A stretch of DNA of 64,000 bases from Streptococcus sp. oral taxon 056 str. F0418 (GTDB lineage Bacteria > Bacillota > Bacilli > Lactobacillales > Streptococcaceae), in assembly GCF_000220065.1 (NCBI RefSeq), contig NZ_AFQU01000001.1, forward strand, positions 1,879,251 to 1,943,250. Direction: 5' to 3'. The notes under the pieces were generated by a model, which was not told where the DNA came from, did not search any database, and saw nothing but the letters and a program-made list of their open reading frames with translations. Shown in pieces: positions 1 through 7,900 of the stretch. Each line of letters begins with the position of its first letter. Position 1 is the stretch's first letter. The position numbers were made by a program, and so were the translations under genes.

Positions 1-1
1 A

Positions 2-673
2 CAAGGTACGGAAAATATTATTGCCAAGGCTATTTTAGGAAGCAGTGAATTGGGTAGCTACCTCATGCCAAATCAGGTTGTTAATTATGTCGAAGCTCAT
101 GATAATTATAATCTGCATGACTTACTAAGAGAATTCCATCCACATGATGATCTAGAAACCTTAACCAAGCGGATTGAACTAGCGACTGCCATGAATATTC
201 TCATGCAAGGCTTGGCCTTTATGGAGCTGGGGCAGGAGTTTTCTCGAAGTAAGTTGGTGGCAACAGGACCAAATGGCCAGATGACTCAAGCAGATAAAGA
301 AAGAGCTATGAATAGCTACAATGCACCAGACCAAGTCAACCAGGTGGATTGGAATCTGCTTTCGAAACATCAAGATAGTGTCAATTTTATCCGCCAGATT
401 ATCCAACTAAAAACGACCAGGAAAGAATTTTCTTACTCAACATATGAAGAAATTTACCAGCATGTCTATGTTCGTCAAGCACAGACAAATAGTGGTCTTA
501 TCATTTTTGAAGTCAAGGACAGTAAGCATTATCTAGTCATCTTTAATGCCAGTGGCACACCTTATCATTTGGAAAATGCTGACCAGCTCAAACTAGTCGT
601 CAGCAATAACCGAAGCAAGATTAATACAGAAGTTGAGAACTTAACTGCTAGCGTTTTTGAGATCTTAGCTTGA
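2..673 (+). CDS. pulA: Type I pullulanase / alpha-amylase-family protein, C-terminal part (5' end outside the window)
   Basis: Only the last ~223 codons are present; the frame is open to the left edge. The segment NYVEAHDNYNLHDLL matches the conserved 'NYVE.HDN..L.D' region of GH13 pullulanases, in which the H-D pair binds substrate in the active site. It is followed by GLAFMELGQEFSRSK, the usual 'G..F...G.EF.R.K' loop, and a beta-rich C-terminal domain (about residues 130-223). The family debranches alpha-1,6 links in glycogen or starch-type glucans. A good terminator follows 40 bases after the stop. Catalytic Asp and Glu residues lie upstream and cannot be judged. The type I assignment rests on family resemblance of this C-terminal piece only. 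Confidence 0.75.
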   Translation, partial: QGTENIIAKAILGSSELGSYLMPNQVVNYVEAHDNYNLHDLLREFHPHDDLETLTKRIELATAMNILMQGLAFMELGQEFSRSKLVATGPNGQMTQADKERAMNSYNAPDQVNQVDWNLLSKHQDSVNFIRQIIQLKTTRKEFSYSTYEEIYQHVYVRQAQTNSGLIIFEVKDSKHYLVIFNASGTPYHLENADQLKLVVSNNRSKINTEVENLTASVFEILA

Positions 674-712
674 GTCAATTCATTTTAGATGACCCTACTT
701 TATAAAATCATT

Positions 713-752
713 GAAGCAGAATGGGAAAAATTAGCGCCCTTCTGCTTTTTTT
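713..752 (+). terminator. Intrinsic terminator after pulA
   Basis: AGCAGAA (715-721) pairs with TTCTGCT (740-746), followed by a run of T. It ends the pullulanase transcript and isolates it from sufB. Confidence 0.75.
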
Positions 753-784
753 CTACTTCAAATGGAACAATCGCCTCTTATTTT

Positions 785-813
785 CTGACAATTCTAATCT
801 AGAAGAGTATAAT
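785..813 (+). promoter_or_regulatory. Promoter of sufB
   Basis: CTGACA (785-790), a 17-bp spacer and a perfect TATAAT (808-813). The start would be near 820, giving a ~43-nt leader before sufB. This shows that sufB is transcribed independently here. Confidence 0.7.
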
Positions 814-862
814 AAGGGTAGAAACCCATGTGATTCTTTCTGTATGGAGAAAGGAGGCTTTT

Positions 863-2245
863 ATGCCACAACGTGATTATGCTTTCGGTTTTCATGATGA
901 TATAGCACCGCTTTATTCGACTGGGAAAGGATTGACAGAAGCAGTTGTTCGTGAAATATCTGCCATGAAAAAAGAACCTCAGTGGATGCTAGACTATCGC
1001 TTACGCTCCTTAGAGCTATTTAACAAATTACCCATGCCGGACTTTGGTCCTGATTTGTCAGGCATTCGATTTGAAGATGTCATCTATTACCAGAAACTAA
1101 GCGGAGAGCCAGCTCGTAGTTGGGATGATGTTCCTGAAGAGATAAAAAGGACCTTTGACCGTCTAGGAATCCCAGAAGCAGAAAAGCAATTTCTGTCTGG
1201 TGCTGTTGCCCAGTACGAGTCTGAGGTGGTTTACCACAATATGAAGGAAGAGTTTGCTAAGCTAGGGATTATTTTTACTGACACAGATACAGCCGTTCAG
1301 GAGTATCCAGAGCTAGTCAAGCAATATTTTGGGACAGTCGTGTCAAATGCTGAACATAAGTTTGCAGCCTTAAATGGAGCAGTCTGGTCTGGTGGAACAT
1401 TTATATATGTTCCTAAAAATGTACACTGTCAAATTCCTGTTCAGACCTATTTTCGAATCAATGGTGAAAATGCCGGCCAGTTTGAGCGCTCCCTCATGAT
1501 TATCGAGGAGGGTGGCTCCATCCAGTATATCGAGGGTTGTACAGCACCGACCTATACGACCAATAGTCTTCATGCTGCGACTGTTGAGATCATAGTCAAA
1601 AAGGATGCCTTTTTCCGCTATACAACCATTCAAAACTGGTCGGACAATGTCTATAATCTTGTAACGGAGCGGGGGATTGTTGAGGAGGGTGGCACCTTAG
1701 AGTGGATTGATGGTAACTTAGGCAGTAAGGTCAATATGAAATATCCCTGTAGCATTCTTAATGGCCGCAATGCTAGAACCTCTGTCCTCTCTATGTCATT
1801 TGCGAATTATGGCCAGCACTTGGATGCGGGTTGTAAGGTCTTTCATAATGCACCCAAGACTTCTAGTACCTTAATTTCTAAATCAGTGGCCAAGGATGGA
1901 GGTAAGACGGACTATCGTGGTCAAGTTCGCTTTGGTAAGAATAGTGCTGGTTCCAAATCTCATATCGAGTGCGATACCATTCTCATGGATGGCGAGTCTA
2001 GCTCCGATACCATTCCTTTTAACGAAATCCATAATTCCAATGTCACTCTAGAGCATGAAGCCAAGGTTTCCAAAGTGTCTGAGGACCAACTCTACTACCT
2101 GATGAGTCGTGGTATTAGTGAAGAAGAAGCCACAGCTATGATTATTAATGGTTTTATGGAACCCATCACCAAAGAACTCCCTATGGAATACGCAGTCGAA
2201 CTCAACCAACTCATTAACATGAGTATGGAAGGCTCAGTTGGCTAA
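863..2245 (+). CDS. sufB: Fe-S cluster assembly scaffold SufB
   Basis: 460 residues, full family length. The start at 863 is chosen because AAGGAGG lies 7 bases upstream; an upstream in-frame start at 830 has no ribosome site. Typical SufB blocks are visible: [26 protein letters not shown] (with the conserved Cys), [48 protein letters not shown] and the C-terminal [19 protein letters not shown]. SufB works with SufC and SufD as the scaffold that builds [Fe-S] clusters. In streptococci it normally ends a sufCDSUB operon; here the upstream neighbour is a pullulanase gene and sufB has its own promoter and terminator. It may therefore be a relocated or second copy. Nothing in the sequence suggests inactivation. 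Confidence 0.93.
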   Translation: MPQRDYAFGFHDDIAPLYSTGKGLTEAVVREISAMKKEPQWMLDYRLRSLELFNKLPMPDFGPDLSGIRFEDVIYYQKLSGEPARSWDDVPEEIKRTFDRLGIPEAEKQFLSGAVAQYESEVVYHNMKEEFAKLGIIFTDTDTAVQEYPELVKQYFGTVVSNAEHKFAALNGAVWSGGTFIYVPKNVHCQIPVQTYFRINGENAGQFERSLMIIEEGGSIQYIEGCTAPTYTTNSLHAATVEIIVKKDAFFRYTTIQNWSDNVYNLVTERGIVEEGGTLEWIDGNLGSKVNMKYPCSILNGRNARTSVLSMSFANYGQHLDAGCKVFHNAPKTSSTLISKSVAKDGGKTDYRGQVRFGKNSAGSKSHIECDTILMDGESSSDTIPFNEIHNSNVTLEHEAKVSKVSEDQLYYLMSRGISEEEATAMIINGFMEPITKELPMEYAVELNQLINMSMEGSVG

Positions 2246-2453
2246 AACAGTCCGGGGGACTGTTTTAGGTTACGGATAAAAGCTCGCCTTTGCGAGTTCT
2301 CTTTAATAAGGTCCAGTGGACCTTTTTAATCTGTAGATAAGAACCGACGTTAGTCGGTTTACCTTGAGACGAGCCTAACGGGTATTTTTAGGTTGCAGAT
2401 AAAAACTCGCCTTGCGAGTTCCCCTTAATCCAAGGTTCGGGGGACCTTTTTCA
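2244..2453 (+). repeat. Cluster of six palindromes in three ~60-bp related modules, including the sufB terminator
   Basis: Inverted repeats at 2244-2266 (AAAACAGTCC/GGACTGTTTT, probably the sufB terminator), 2283-2296 (CTCGC/GCGAG), 2308-2327 (AAGGTCC/GGACCTT plus T5), 2342-2359 (AACCGAC/GTCGGTT), 2404-2420 (AACTCGC/GCGAGTT) and 2433-2451. Segments 2267-2330 and 2390-2453 are imperfect direct copies of each other (both contain GATAAAA.CTCGCC), and 2331-2389 has the same style. The rest, to 2628, is A+T-rich; I see only a possible TATGAT -10 just before the chorismate mutase gene. Confidence 0.7.
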
Positions 2454-2628
2454 TTTAGGGTTCGGAGAAACTCAAAATCTACGTATAAGAATAGATTGTG
2501 ATGATAAATGAGGCTTTGTTAAGAGATATTTTTGTTACAAAATATTGCTAAATCAGGTTCACTTTCTATGAAAACTAGAAAATCATTCAGAATTTTGTTA
2601 TGATAGGTAAAAAATAAGGAGGAATCAA

Positions 2629-2904
2629 ATGAATCTAGAAGAACTCAGACAGAAAATCAACCAAATAGATGATGAACTTATCAAACTTTTAGAAAAACGC
2701 ATGGAACTAGTGAGTAAAGTTGCTACCTATAAACTTGAAACAGGAAAGGCAGTATTAGATAGCAAACGAGAAGAAACCATTTTGAACAAAGTTGCAGAGG
2801 CAGTAGAAAGCCCAGTTTACAAAGATGTGATTGTCAATACTTTTACTGATATGATGAAACATTCGCGTGCTTTTCAAGAAAGACACATACGGCAAATACA
2901 ATGA
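2629..2904 (+). CDS. Chorismate mutase, AroQ class
   Basis: 91 residues, all-helical, with the classic N-terminal pattern LEELRQKINQIDDELIKLL followed by EKRMELVSKVA (catalytic-type Arg, Glu and Lys positions) and KRE near residue 47. It converts chorismate to prephenate in the cytosol, the step feeding the prephenate dehydratase encoded at 25541. AAGGAGG lies 8 bases upstream of the ATG. The stop overlaps the start of the first fluoride-channel gene by 4 bases, so the three genes to 3598 are probably one operon. A stand-alone enzyme of this size is normal for streptococci. Confidence 0.9.
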   Translation: MNLEELRQKINQIDDELIKLLEKRMELVSKVATYKLETGKAVLDSKREETILNKVAEAVESPVYKDVIVNTFTDMMKHSRAFQERHIRQIQ

Positions 2905-3275
2905 AGGAATTTAAAAATTCACTTGCAATTTATTTCGCAGCTATCTTGGGTGGTTTTCTTCGTTATGAAATTTCTTTGCTTTTCTCTTTTGCGAAACATT
3001 TCCCCTATGCGACACTTCTTGTAAATTATTTAGGTACATTTCTATTAGTCTATCTTGTTAAAGGATATTTAAGTAGTAAGCAAACATCCAAACGATTAAT
3101 CTTGGCTCTATCAACAGGTTTTTGTGGTGGGTTAACCACTTTTTCAGGTCTTCTTTTAGATTCCATTAAACTATTGGATATGGGATTATACACGGAGTTT
3201 ATCCTCTATTTAATCTTAAGCATTTGTGGCAGCTTATGGATTGCTCTGTGGGCTGGAAAGAAGGTGGCCATATGA
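2901..3275 (+). CDS. crcB: Fluoride channel CrcB/Fluc, subunit 1
   Basis: 124 residues with four predicted membrane segments. Family signatures are GGFLRYEIS near the N-terminus, TLLVNYLGTFLLVYL (the Asn of the G-x-x-x-N motif) and STGFCGGLTTFSGLLLD, the central Gly-Gly-Leu-Thr-Thr-Phe-Ser break with the pore Phe. Fluc proteins are dual-topology dimers that let fluoride leave the cell. The gene overlaps its neighbours on both sides by 4 bases. No fluoride riboswitch is visible in front of the operon. Confidence 0.9.
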   Translation: MKEFKNSLAIYFAAILGGFLRYEISLLFSFAKHFPYATLLVNYLGTFLLVYLVKGYLSSKQTSKRLILALSTGFCGGLTTFSGLLLDSIKLLDMGLYTEFILYLILSICGSLWIALWAGKKVAI

Positions 3276-3598
3276 TTTGGCTTGTTCTAGCAGCTTGTGG
3301 TGGAGGAGCACTTATCCGTTATTTTCTTTCGAAGGTTAATAGCAGAGCTGTTTTACCAGTAGGGACTTTGATGGCCAATTTATTAGGAGCATTTTTGATT
3401 GGCTTTTTCTATAATCAAATCAAAGACCAGCAACTTTATACCATCTTAGCGACAGGCTTTTGTGGCGGATTGACGACTCTGTCTACTTTTAATGCTGAAC
3501 TAATCAATCTTTTTTCAAATAAGAAAACATTTATTTGCTATTTAATGCTGACATATATTTTAGGATTTTTAGCTATAATTTTGGGAATTTTCATCTAA
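3272..3598 (+). CDS. crcB: Fluoride channel CrcB/Fluc, subunit 2
   Basis: 108 residues. The ATG at 3272 overlaps the stop of the preceding gene (ATGA) and has AAGGTGG upstream; a longer reading from 3224 would lie inside the upstream gene. It shows GGGALIRYF, TLMANLLGAFLIGFF and ATGFCGGLTTLSTFNAE, the family core with four membrane segments. Paired crcB genes probably form a heterodimer with opposite membrane orientation, which is known in Gram-positives and inferred here from the tight pairing. Confidence 0.9.
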   Translation: MIWLVLAACGGGALIRYFLSKVNSRAVLPVGTLMANLLGAFLIGFFYNQIKDQQLYTILATGFCGGLTTLSTFNAELINLFSNKKTFICYLMLTYILGFLAIILGIFI

Positions 3599-3603
3599 AA
3601 ATC

Positions 3604-3631
3604 TTTACATTTTCTGGAATTTTGATATAAT
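3604..3631 (+). promoter_or_regulatory. Promoter of rplS
   Basis: TTTACA (3604-3609), 16-bp spacer, TGA and TATAAT (3626-3631), i.e. an extended -10. The start would fall near 3638. Confidence 0.7.
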
Positions 3632-3636
3632 ATTCT

Positions 3637-3700
3637 TTGTGCAAATGGAGCACAGAAAAACGACTAATCCGCTGTGGTCATGAATCGTAAGATTAGTAAG
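3637..3700 (+). ncRNA. Candidate ribosomal protein L19 leader RNA
   Basis: The ~75-nt leader of rplS contains two hairpins: GTGC/GCAC (3639-3655) and ACTAATC/GATTAGT (around 3664-3699). Leaders that bind L19 and repress rplS are known in Firmicutes. Position and structure fit, but the consensus was not compared. Confidence 0.5.
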
Positions 3701-3714
3701 ATAGGAGTAAAAAA

Positions 3715-4062
3715 ATGAATCCATTAATCCAAAGCTTGACTGAAGGTCAACTTCGTACTGATATCCCTGCATTCCGTCCTGGTGACACTGTCCGCGTTCA
3801 CGCGAAAGTTGTCGAAGGAAGTCGCGAACGTATCCAGGTCTTTGAAGGTGTCGTTATCGCTCGTAAAGGTGCTGGTATCTCAGAAAACTACACAGTTCGT
3901 AAAATTTCTAATGGTGTAGGTGTTGAACGTACTTTCCCAATCCACACTCCACGTGTTGACAAGATTGAGGTCGTTCGTTACGGTAAAGTGCGCCGTGCTA
4001 AATTGTACTACCTTCGTGCATTACAAGGTAAAGCGGCTCGTATTAAAGAAATCCGTCGTTAA
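3715..4062 (+). CDS. rplS: 50S ribosomal protein L19
   Basis: 115 residues, the usual length. It contains the L19 hallmarks [48 protein letters not shown] and the basic C-terminus [10 protein letters not shown]19 sits at the 30S-50S interface of the ribosome. The gene is monocistronic: it has its own promoter and leader upstream, and a strong terminator 8 bases after the stop. Codon use is highly optimised (GGT, CGT, AAC), as expected for a ribosomal protein. Confidence 0.98.
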   Translation: MNPLIQSLTEGQLRTDIPAFRPGDTVRVHAKVVEGSRERIQVFEGVVIARKGAGISENYTVRKISNGVGVERTFPIHTPRVDKIEVVRYGKVRRAKLYYLRALQGKAARIKEIRR

Positions 4063-4069
4063 TCTCAGA

Positions 4070-4097
4070 AAACTCTGTCAATCGACAGAGTTTTTCT
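4070..4097 (+). terminator. Terminator of rplS
   Basis: AACTCTGTC and GACAGAGTT form a 9-bp stem with an AATC loop, followed by T5. Confidence 0.9.
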
Positions 4098-4101
4098 CTA
4101 A

Positions 4102-4173
4102 GTCCCCTTAGTTCAATGGATATAACAACTCCCTCCTAAGGAGTAGTTGCTGGTTCGATTCCGGCAGGGGACA
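4102..4173 (+). tRNA. tRNA-Arg (anticodon CCU)
   Basis: Cloverleaf: acceptor GTCCCCT/AGGGGAC, D-arm with AGTTCAATGGAT, anticodon stem ACTCC/GGAGT around loop CTCCTAA (anticodon CCT, reading AGG), T-arm with GGTTCGATTCC. The CCA end is not encoded. A tRNA next to a mobile-looking locus is a possible integration point, but no att duplication is seen. Confidence 0.95.
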
Positions 4174-4185
4174 TAAAATCAAACA

Positions 4186-4213
4186 GAAAACCCTTGGTTT
4201 ACAAGGGTTTTTA
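4186..4213 (+). terminator. Terminator after tRNA-Arg
   Basis: AAAACCCTTG pairs with CAAGGGTTTT, followed by T-rich sequence. Confidence 0.85.
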
Positions 4214-4225
4214 TTTTTGGCTTAA

Positions 4226-4275
4226 ATTAGACCCAAAAGTTAGATTTTCCCGTCTAATTTTTGGGGTGAAGTTCG
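4226..4275. mobile_element. Relic of an IS3-type insertion-sequence end
   Basis: Read on the minus strand, this gives GAACTTCACCCCAAAAATTA, then GAC. It resembles the terminal inverted repeats of IS3-family elements ('..CCCCAAAA.TTAGAC'). A related sequence starts the IS3 wreck at 14050. There is no transposase next to it. The stretch 4276-4368 holds nothing else that I recognise. Confidence 0.4.
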
Positions 4276-4368
4276 ATTCTAATGACGTAGTTTTAATTTT
4301 TGTGAAAACGCTATAAATGTAATTGTTTTTATATAAAAATAGGAGTACAATAAGTAGGTATAGTAAAT

Positions 4369-4472
4369 AAAAAAGCACCGAATCGGTGCGCACTTTTTCA
4401 AGTTGTGTACGGACTGGGTTTAAAAATCACTGCCTTATTTTAACTTGCTGTGTTGTTTCGAATGGTTCCAAC
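4369..4472 (-). ncRNA. tracrRNA (short form)
   Basis: Read on the minus strand it begins GTTGGAACCATTCGAAACAA, which pairs with the array repeat, continues through AGCAAGTTAAAATAAGG (lower stem and bulge), a nexus, AACTTGAAAAAGT (hairpin) and GCACCGATTCGGTGC followed by T6 (terminal hairpin and terminator). This order is that of S. pyogenes/S. mutans-type tracrRNA. It is transcribed away from cas9 and is needed for crRNA maturation with RNase III and for Cas9 loading. Confidence 0.95.
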
Positions 4473-4478
4473 AATTTC

Positions 4479-4507
4479 ATTATACTATACTTATGAAAGG
4501 TTATCAA
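4479..4507 (-). promoter_or_regulatory. tracrRNA promoter
   Basis: On the minus strand: TTGATA (4507-4502), 17-bp spacer, perfect TATAAT (4484-4479). The predicted start is at about 4472, exactly the first base of the anti-repeat. Confidence 0.85.
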
Positions 4508-4549
4508 GTAAAATGTAAATCTTTCTACAAATGTTAAAAATAATTACTT

Positions 4550-4659
4550 TATATTTTAGAGTTGTAAACAATACAGCTCTAAAACCTCGTTGGAAACTTT
4601 TGAGAAACTAGTTTATAATCATTTGAAACAATACAGTTCTAAAACTAAAATACAACTCC
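4550..4659 (-). ncRNA. Candidate natural guide RNA / long tracrRNA 5' extension with two degenerate CRISPR repeats
   Basis: Minus strand. A 14-nt lead (GGAGTTGTATTTTA, 4659-4646) is followed by a degenerate repeat (4645-4610, starting GTTTTAGAACTGTATTGTTT), 24 nt, and a second partial repeat (4585-4550, starting GTTTTAGAGCTGTATTGTTT). The first repeat can still pair with the tracrRNA anti-repeat over almost its whole length. The last 12 nt of the lead equal 4739-4750 in the cas promoter region. Transcription could continue into tracrRNA to give a ~290-nt RNA. S. pyogenes has a long tracrRNA that represses its cas promoter; the function here is inferred. Confidence 0.6.
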
Positions 4660-4665
4660 TTACTA

Positions 4666-4674
4666 ATTCTAACA
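4666..4674 (-). promoter_or_regulatory. Extended -10 promoter for the candidate guide RNA
   Basis: Minus strand TGTTAGAAT, i.e. TGn plus TAGAAT (4671-4666). No good -35 is seen, which extended -10 promoters tolerate. The predicted +1 is G4659, which would begin the RNA just two bases before the 12-nt match. Confidence 0.5.
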
Positions 4675-4702
4675 GATTTCTACAAAGATAGCATTTATTT
4701 TA

Positions 4703-4730
4703 TTGAAATTTTCATAAAAAATGCTATACT
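4703..4730 (+). promoter_or_regulatory. cas operon promoter (Pcas)
   Basis: TTGAAA (4703-4708), 16-bp spacer ending in TGC, TATACT (4725-4730). The predicted start is near 4737, leaving a ~170-nt leader before cas9. Confidence 0.75.
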
Positions 4731-4738
4731 TTATATTA

Positions 4739-4753
4739 AGTTGTATTTTAAGG
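4739..4753 (+). promoter_or_regulatory. Predicted Cas9/guide-RNA binding site in Pcas
   Basis: AGTTGTATTTTA (4739-4750) is identical to the 3' end of the candidate guide (minus strand 4657-4646) and is followed directly by AGG (4751-4753), an NGG PAM. Twelve matched seed bases would be expected to allow binding without cutting. The site covers about +3 to +14 of the cas transcript. Confidence 0.6.
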
Positions 4754-4761
4754 AGATTGTT

Positions 4762-4863
4762 TTGAAAAAGTTCAAATTTACTAAAGATAATTTAACTACT
4801 CTAACTGAGATAGTAAAGTTTATGAAAAGCTGCATTGACTTAATCAAAGCTCTCTTTTCTTGA
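4762..4863 (+). CDS. Putative 33-residue leader peptide between Pcas and cas9
   Basis: TTG start at 4762 with AAGGAG 6 bases upstream; 33 codons then TGA. The predicted peptide begins [18 protein letters not shown] and ends [11 protein letters not shown]: basic N-terminus, amphipathic hydrophobic second half. I do not recognise a family. It lies inside the cas9 mRNA leader. Its 3' end overlaps a weak AATCAA/TTGATT hairpin followed by a T-run (about 4842-4868), which could act as an attenuator. The PAM of the proposed guide site lies in its ribosome binding site. Its translation is unproven. Confidence 0.4.
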   Translation: MKKFKFTKDNLTTLTEIVKFMKSCIDLIKALFS

Positions 4864-4906
4864 TTTTTTAAAAAATTATAACTTAATACAAAGGAGGATT
4901 GTATAT

Positions 4907-7900
4907 ATGAACAATAACAATTATTCTATCGGACTTGATATTGGAACAAATAGCGTCGGATGGGCCGTCATTACGGATGACTATAAAGTTCCATCGAAAA
5001 AGATGAGAGTTCTGGGGAATACTGATAAACGATTTATCAAGAAAAATCTTATTGGAGCTTTGTTATTTGATGAGGGGACTACTGCTGAAGATAGACGTCT
5101 CAAACGAACAGCACGTCGTCGCTATACTCGTCGGAAAAATCGTCTTCGTTATCTTCAAGAAATCTTTGCTGAGGAAATGAGCAAGGTGGATAGTAGTTTC
5201 TTTCATCGATTAGATGACTCCTTTTTAGTTCCTGAGGATAAAAGTGGCAGTAAATATCCTATTTTTGCTACCCTGGCAGAAGAAAAAGAATATCATAAGA
5301 AATTTCCAACAATTTATCATTTGAGAAAACACCTAGCGGATTCGAAAGAAAAAGCAGATTTACGCTTGATTTATCTAGCATTAGCTCATATAACTAAATA
5401 CCGCGGACACTTTTTATATGAAGAGGCTTTTGATATCAAAAACAATGATATTCAAAAAATCTTTAACGAATTTATAAATATTTACGACAACACCTTTGAA
5501 GGAAGTTCACTTAGTGGACAAAACGCACAAGTAGAAGCAATTTTTACTGGTAAAATTAGTAAATCTGTAAAGAGAGAACATGTTTTGAAACTCTTTCCTG
5601 ATGAAAAATCCACTGGTTTATTTTCAGAATTTCTTAAGTTAATTGTAGGGAATCAAGCTGATTTTAAGAAACATTTTGACTTAGAAGAAAAAGCTTCGCT
5701 ACAGTTTTCCAAAGATACCTATGATGAGGATTTGGAAAACTTGCTCGGACAAATTGGAGATGATTTTGCAGACCTTTTCCTAGTTGCTAAAAAACTCTAT
5801 GACGCTATTCTTCTATCAGGAATCTTAACTGTTACAGATCCTTCAACCAAGGCTCCACTGTCAGCATCTATGATTGAGCGCTATGAAAACCACCAAGAAG
5901 ACTTAGCAGCTTTAAAACAATTCATCAAAAACAATCTTCCAGAAAAATATGCTGAAGTTTTTTCTGACCAATCTAAAGATGGGTATGCTGGGTATATCGA
6001 TGGCAAGACCACTCAAGAAGCATTTTACAAATATATCAAAAATCTTCTCTCTAAATTCGAAGGAGCAGATTATTTCCTTGATAAAATTGAACGTGAAGAT
6101 TTTTTGAGAAAACAGCGCACCTTTGATAATGGTTCTATTCCTCATCAAATTCATCTTCAAGAAATGAATGCCATTCTCCGTCGACAAGGAGAACATTATC
6201 CATTGCTGAAGGAAAACAAAGAAAAGATTGAAAAAATATTAACCTTCCGTATTCCTTATTATGTTGGCCCCTTAGCTCGTGGCAATCGTGATTTTGCTTG
6301 GCTAACTCGAAATTCTGACCAAGCAATTCGCCCCTGGAATTTCGAAGAAATTGTTGATAAAGCAAGCTCTGCGGAATCCTTCATCAATAAAATGACTAAC
6401 TATGATTTGTATTTGCCAGAAGAAAAAGTTTTGCCTAAGCACAGTTTGTTGTATGAAACATTTGCTGTCTATAATGAATTAACAAAAGTGAAATTTATTG
6501 CAGAAGGACTGAGAGACTACCAGTTCTTTGATAGTGGACAGAAGAAGCAAATTGTCAATCAATTATTCAAAGAGAAAAGAAAAGTAACTGAAAAAGACAT
6601 CATTCATTATCTACACAATGTTGATGGCTACGATGGAATCGAACTAAAAGGAATTGAAAAACAATTTAACGCCAGCCTTTCTACTTATCATGATTTGCTC
6701 AAAATTATTAAGGATAAAGAGTTTATGGATAATCATAAAAATCAAGAAATCCTTGAAAATATCGTCCATACTCTAACTATCTTTGAAGATCGTGAAATGA
6801 TTAAGCAGCGTCTCGCTCAGTATGATTCTATCTTTGATGAGAAAGTGATTAAGGCACTGACTCGTCGACATTACACTGGTTGGGGGAAACTCTCTGCTAA
6901 GCTGATTAACGGTATCTGTGATAAAAAAACTGGCAAAACGATTCTTGATTATCTGATTGATGATGGTTATAACAATCGTAACTTTATGCAGTTGATCAAT
7001 GATGACGGACTATCCTTCAAAGAAATTATCCAAAAAGCACAAGTGGTTGGAAAGACTGATGATTTGACCCAAGTTGTCCGAGAACTCTCAGGAAGCCCTG
7101 CAATTAAAAAGGGAATTTTACAAAGTATTAAGATTGTTGATGAACTTGTCAAGATTATGGGCTATGCCCCTGAGTCCATTGTGATTGAAATGGCTCGCGA
7201 AAATCAGACAACTGCCAAAGGGAAAAAGAATTCCCAACAAAGATATAAACGCATTGAAGATGCACTAAAAAATTTAGCACCTGGGCTTGATTCAACTATA
7301 TCAAAAGAAAATCCAACAGATAATATTCAACTTCAAAATGATCGTCTCTTCCTTTACTATCTCCAAAATGGGAAAGATATGTACACTGGAGAAGCTCTTG
7401 ATATCAACCAACTGAGTAGCTATGACATTGACCACATCATCCCACAGGCCTTTATCAAGGATGATTCTCTTGATAACCGTGTCTTGACTAGTTCAAAGGA
7501 TAATCGTGGAAAATCCGATAATGTTCCAAGTTTAGAAGTCGTTAAAAAAAGAAAAGCTTTTTGGCAACAATTATTGGATTCTAAATTGATTTCAGAACGT
7601 AAATTTAACAATTTAACCAAGGCTGAACGAGGTGGACTAGATGAGCGTGATAAAGTTGGCTTTATCAAACGTCAGTTGGTTGAAACACGACAAATTACAA
7701 AACATGTTGCACGAATTTTAGATGCCCGTTTTAATACAGAAGTGTCTGAGAAAAACCAGAAGATTCGTAGCGTCAAAATCATCACTTTGAAATCCAATCT
7801 AGTTTCCAACTTCCGCAAAGAATTTAAGTTATACAAGGTGCGGGAAATCAATGACTACCATCACGCGCATGATGCCTATTTAAATGCAGTGGTAGCTAAG

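Noticed and set aside
4102..4173. tRNA-Arg as an integration site of a genomic island
   Set aside because: No duplicated tRNA 3' end and no integrase gene in the window.
4586..4609. Second guide-like segment between the two degenerate repeats
   Set aside because: No match with an adjacent NGG was found in the cas leader by eye.
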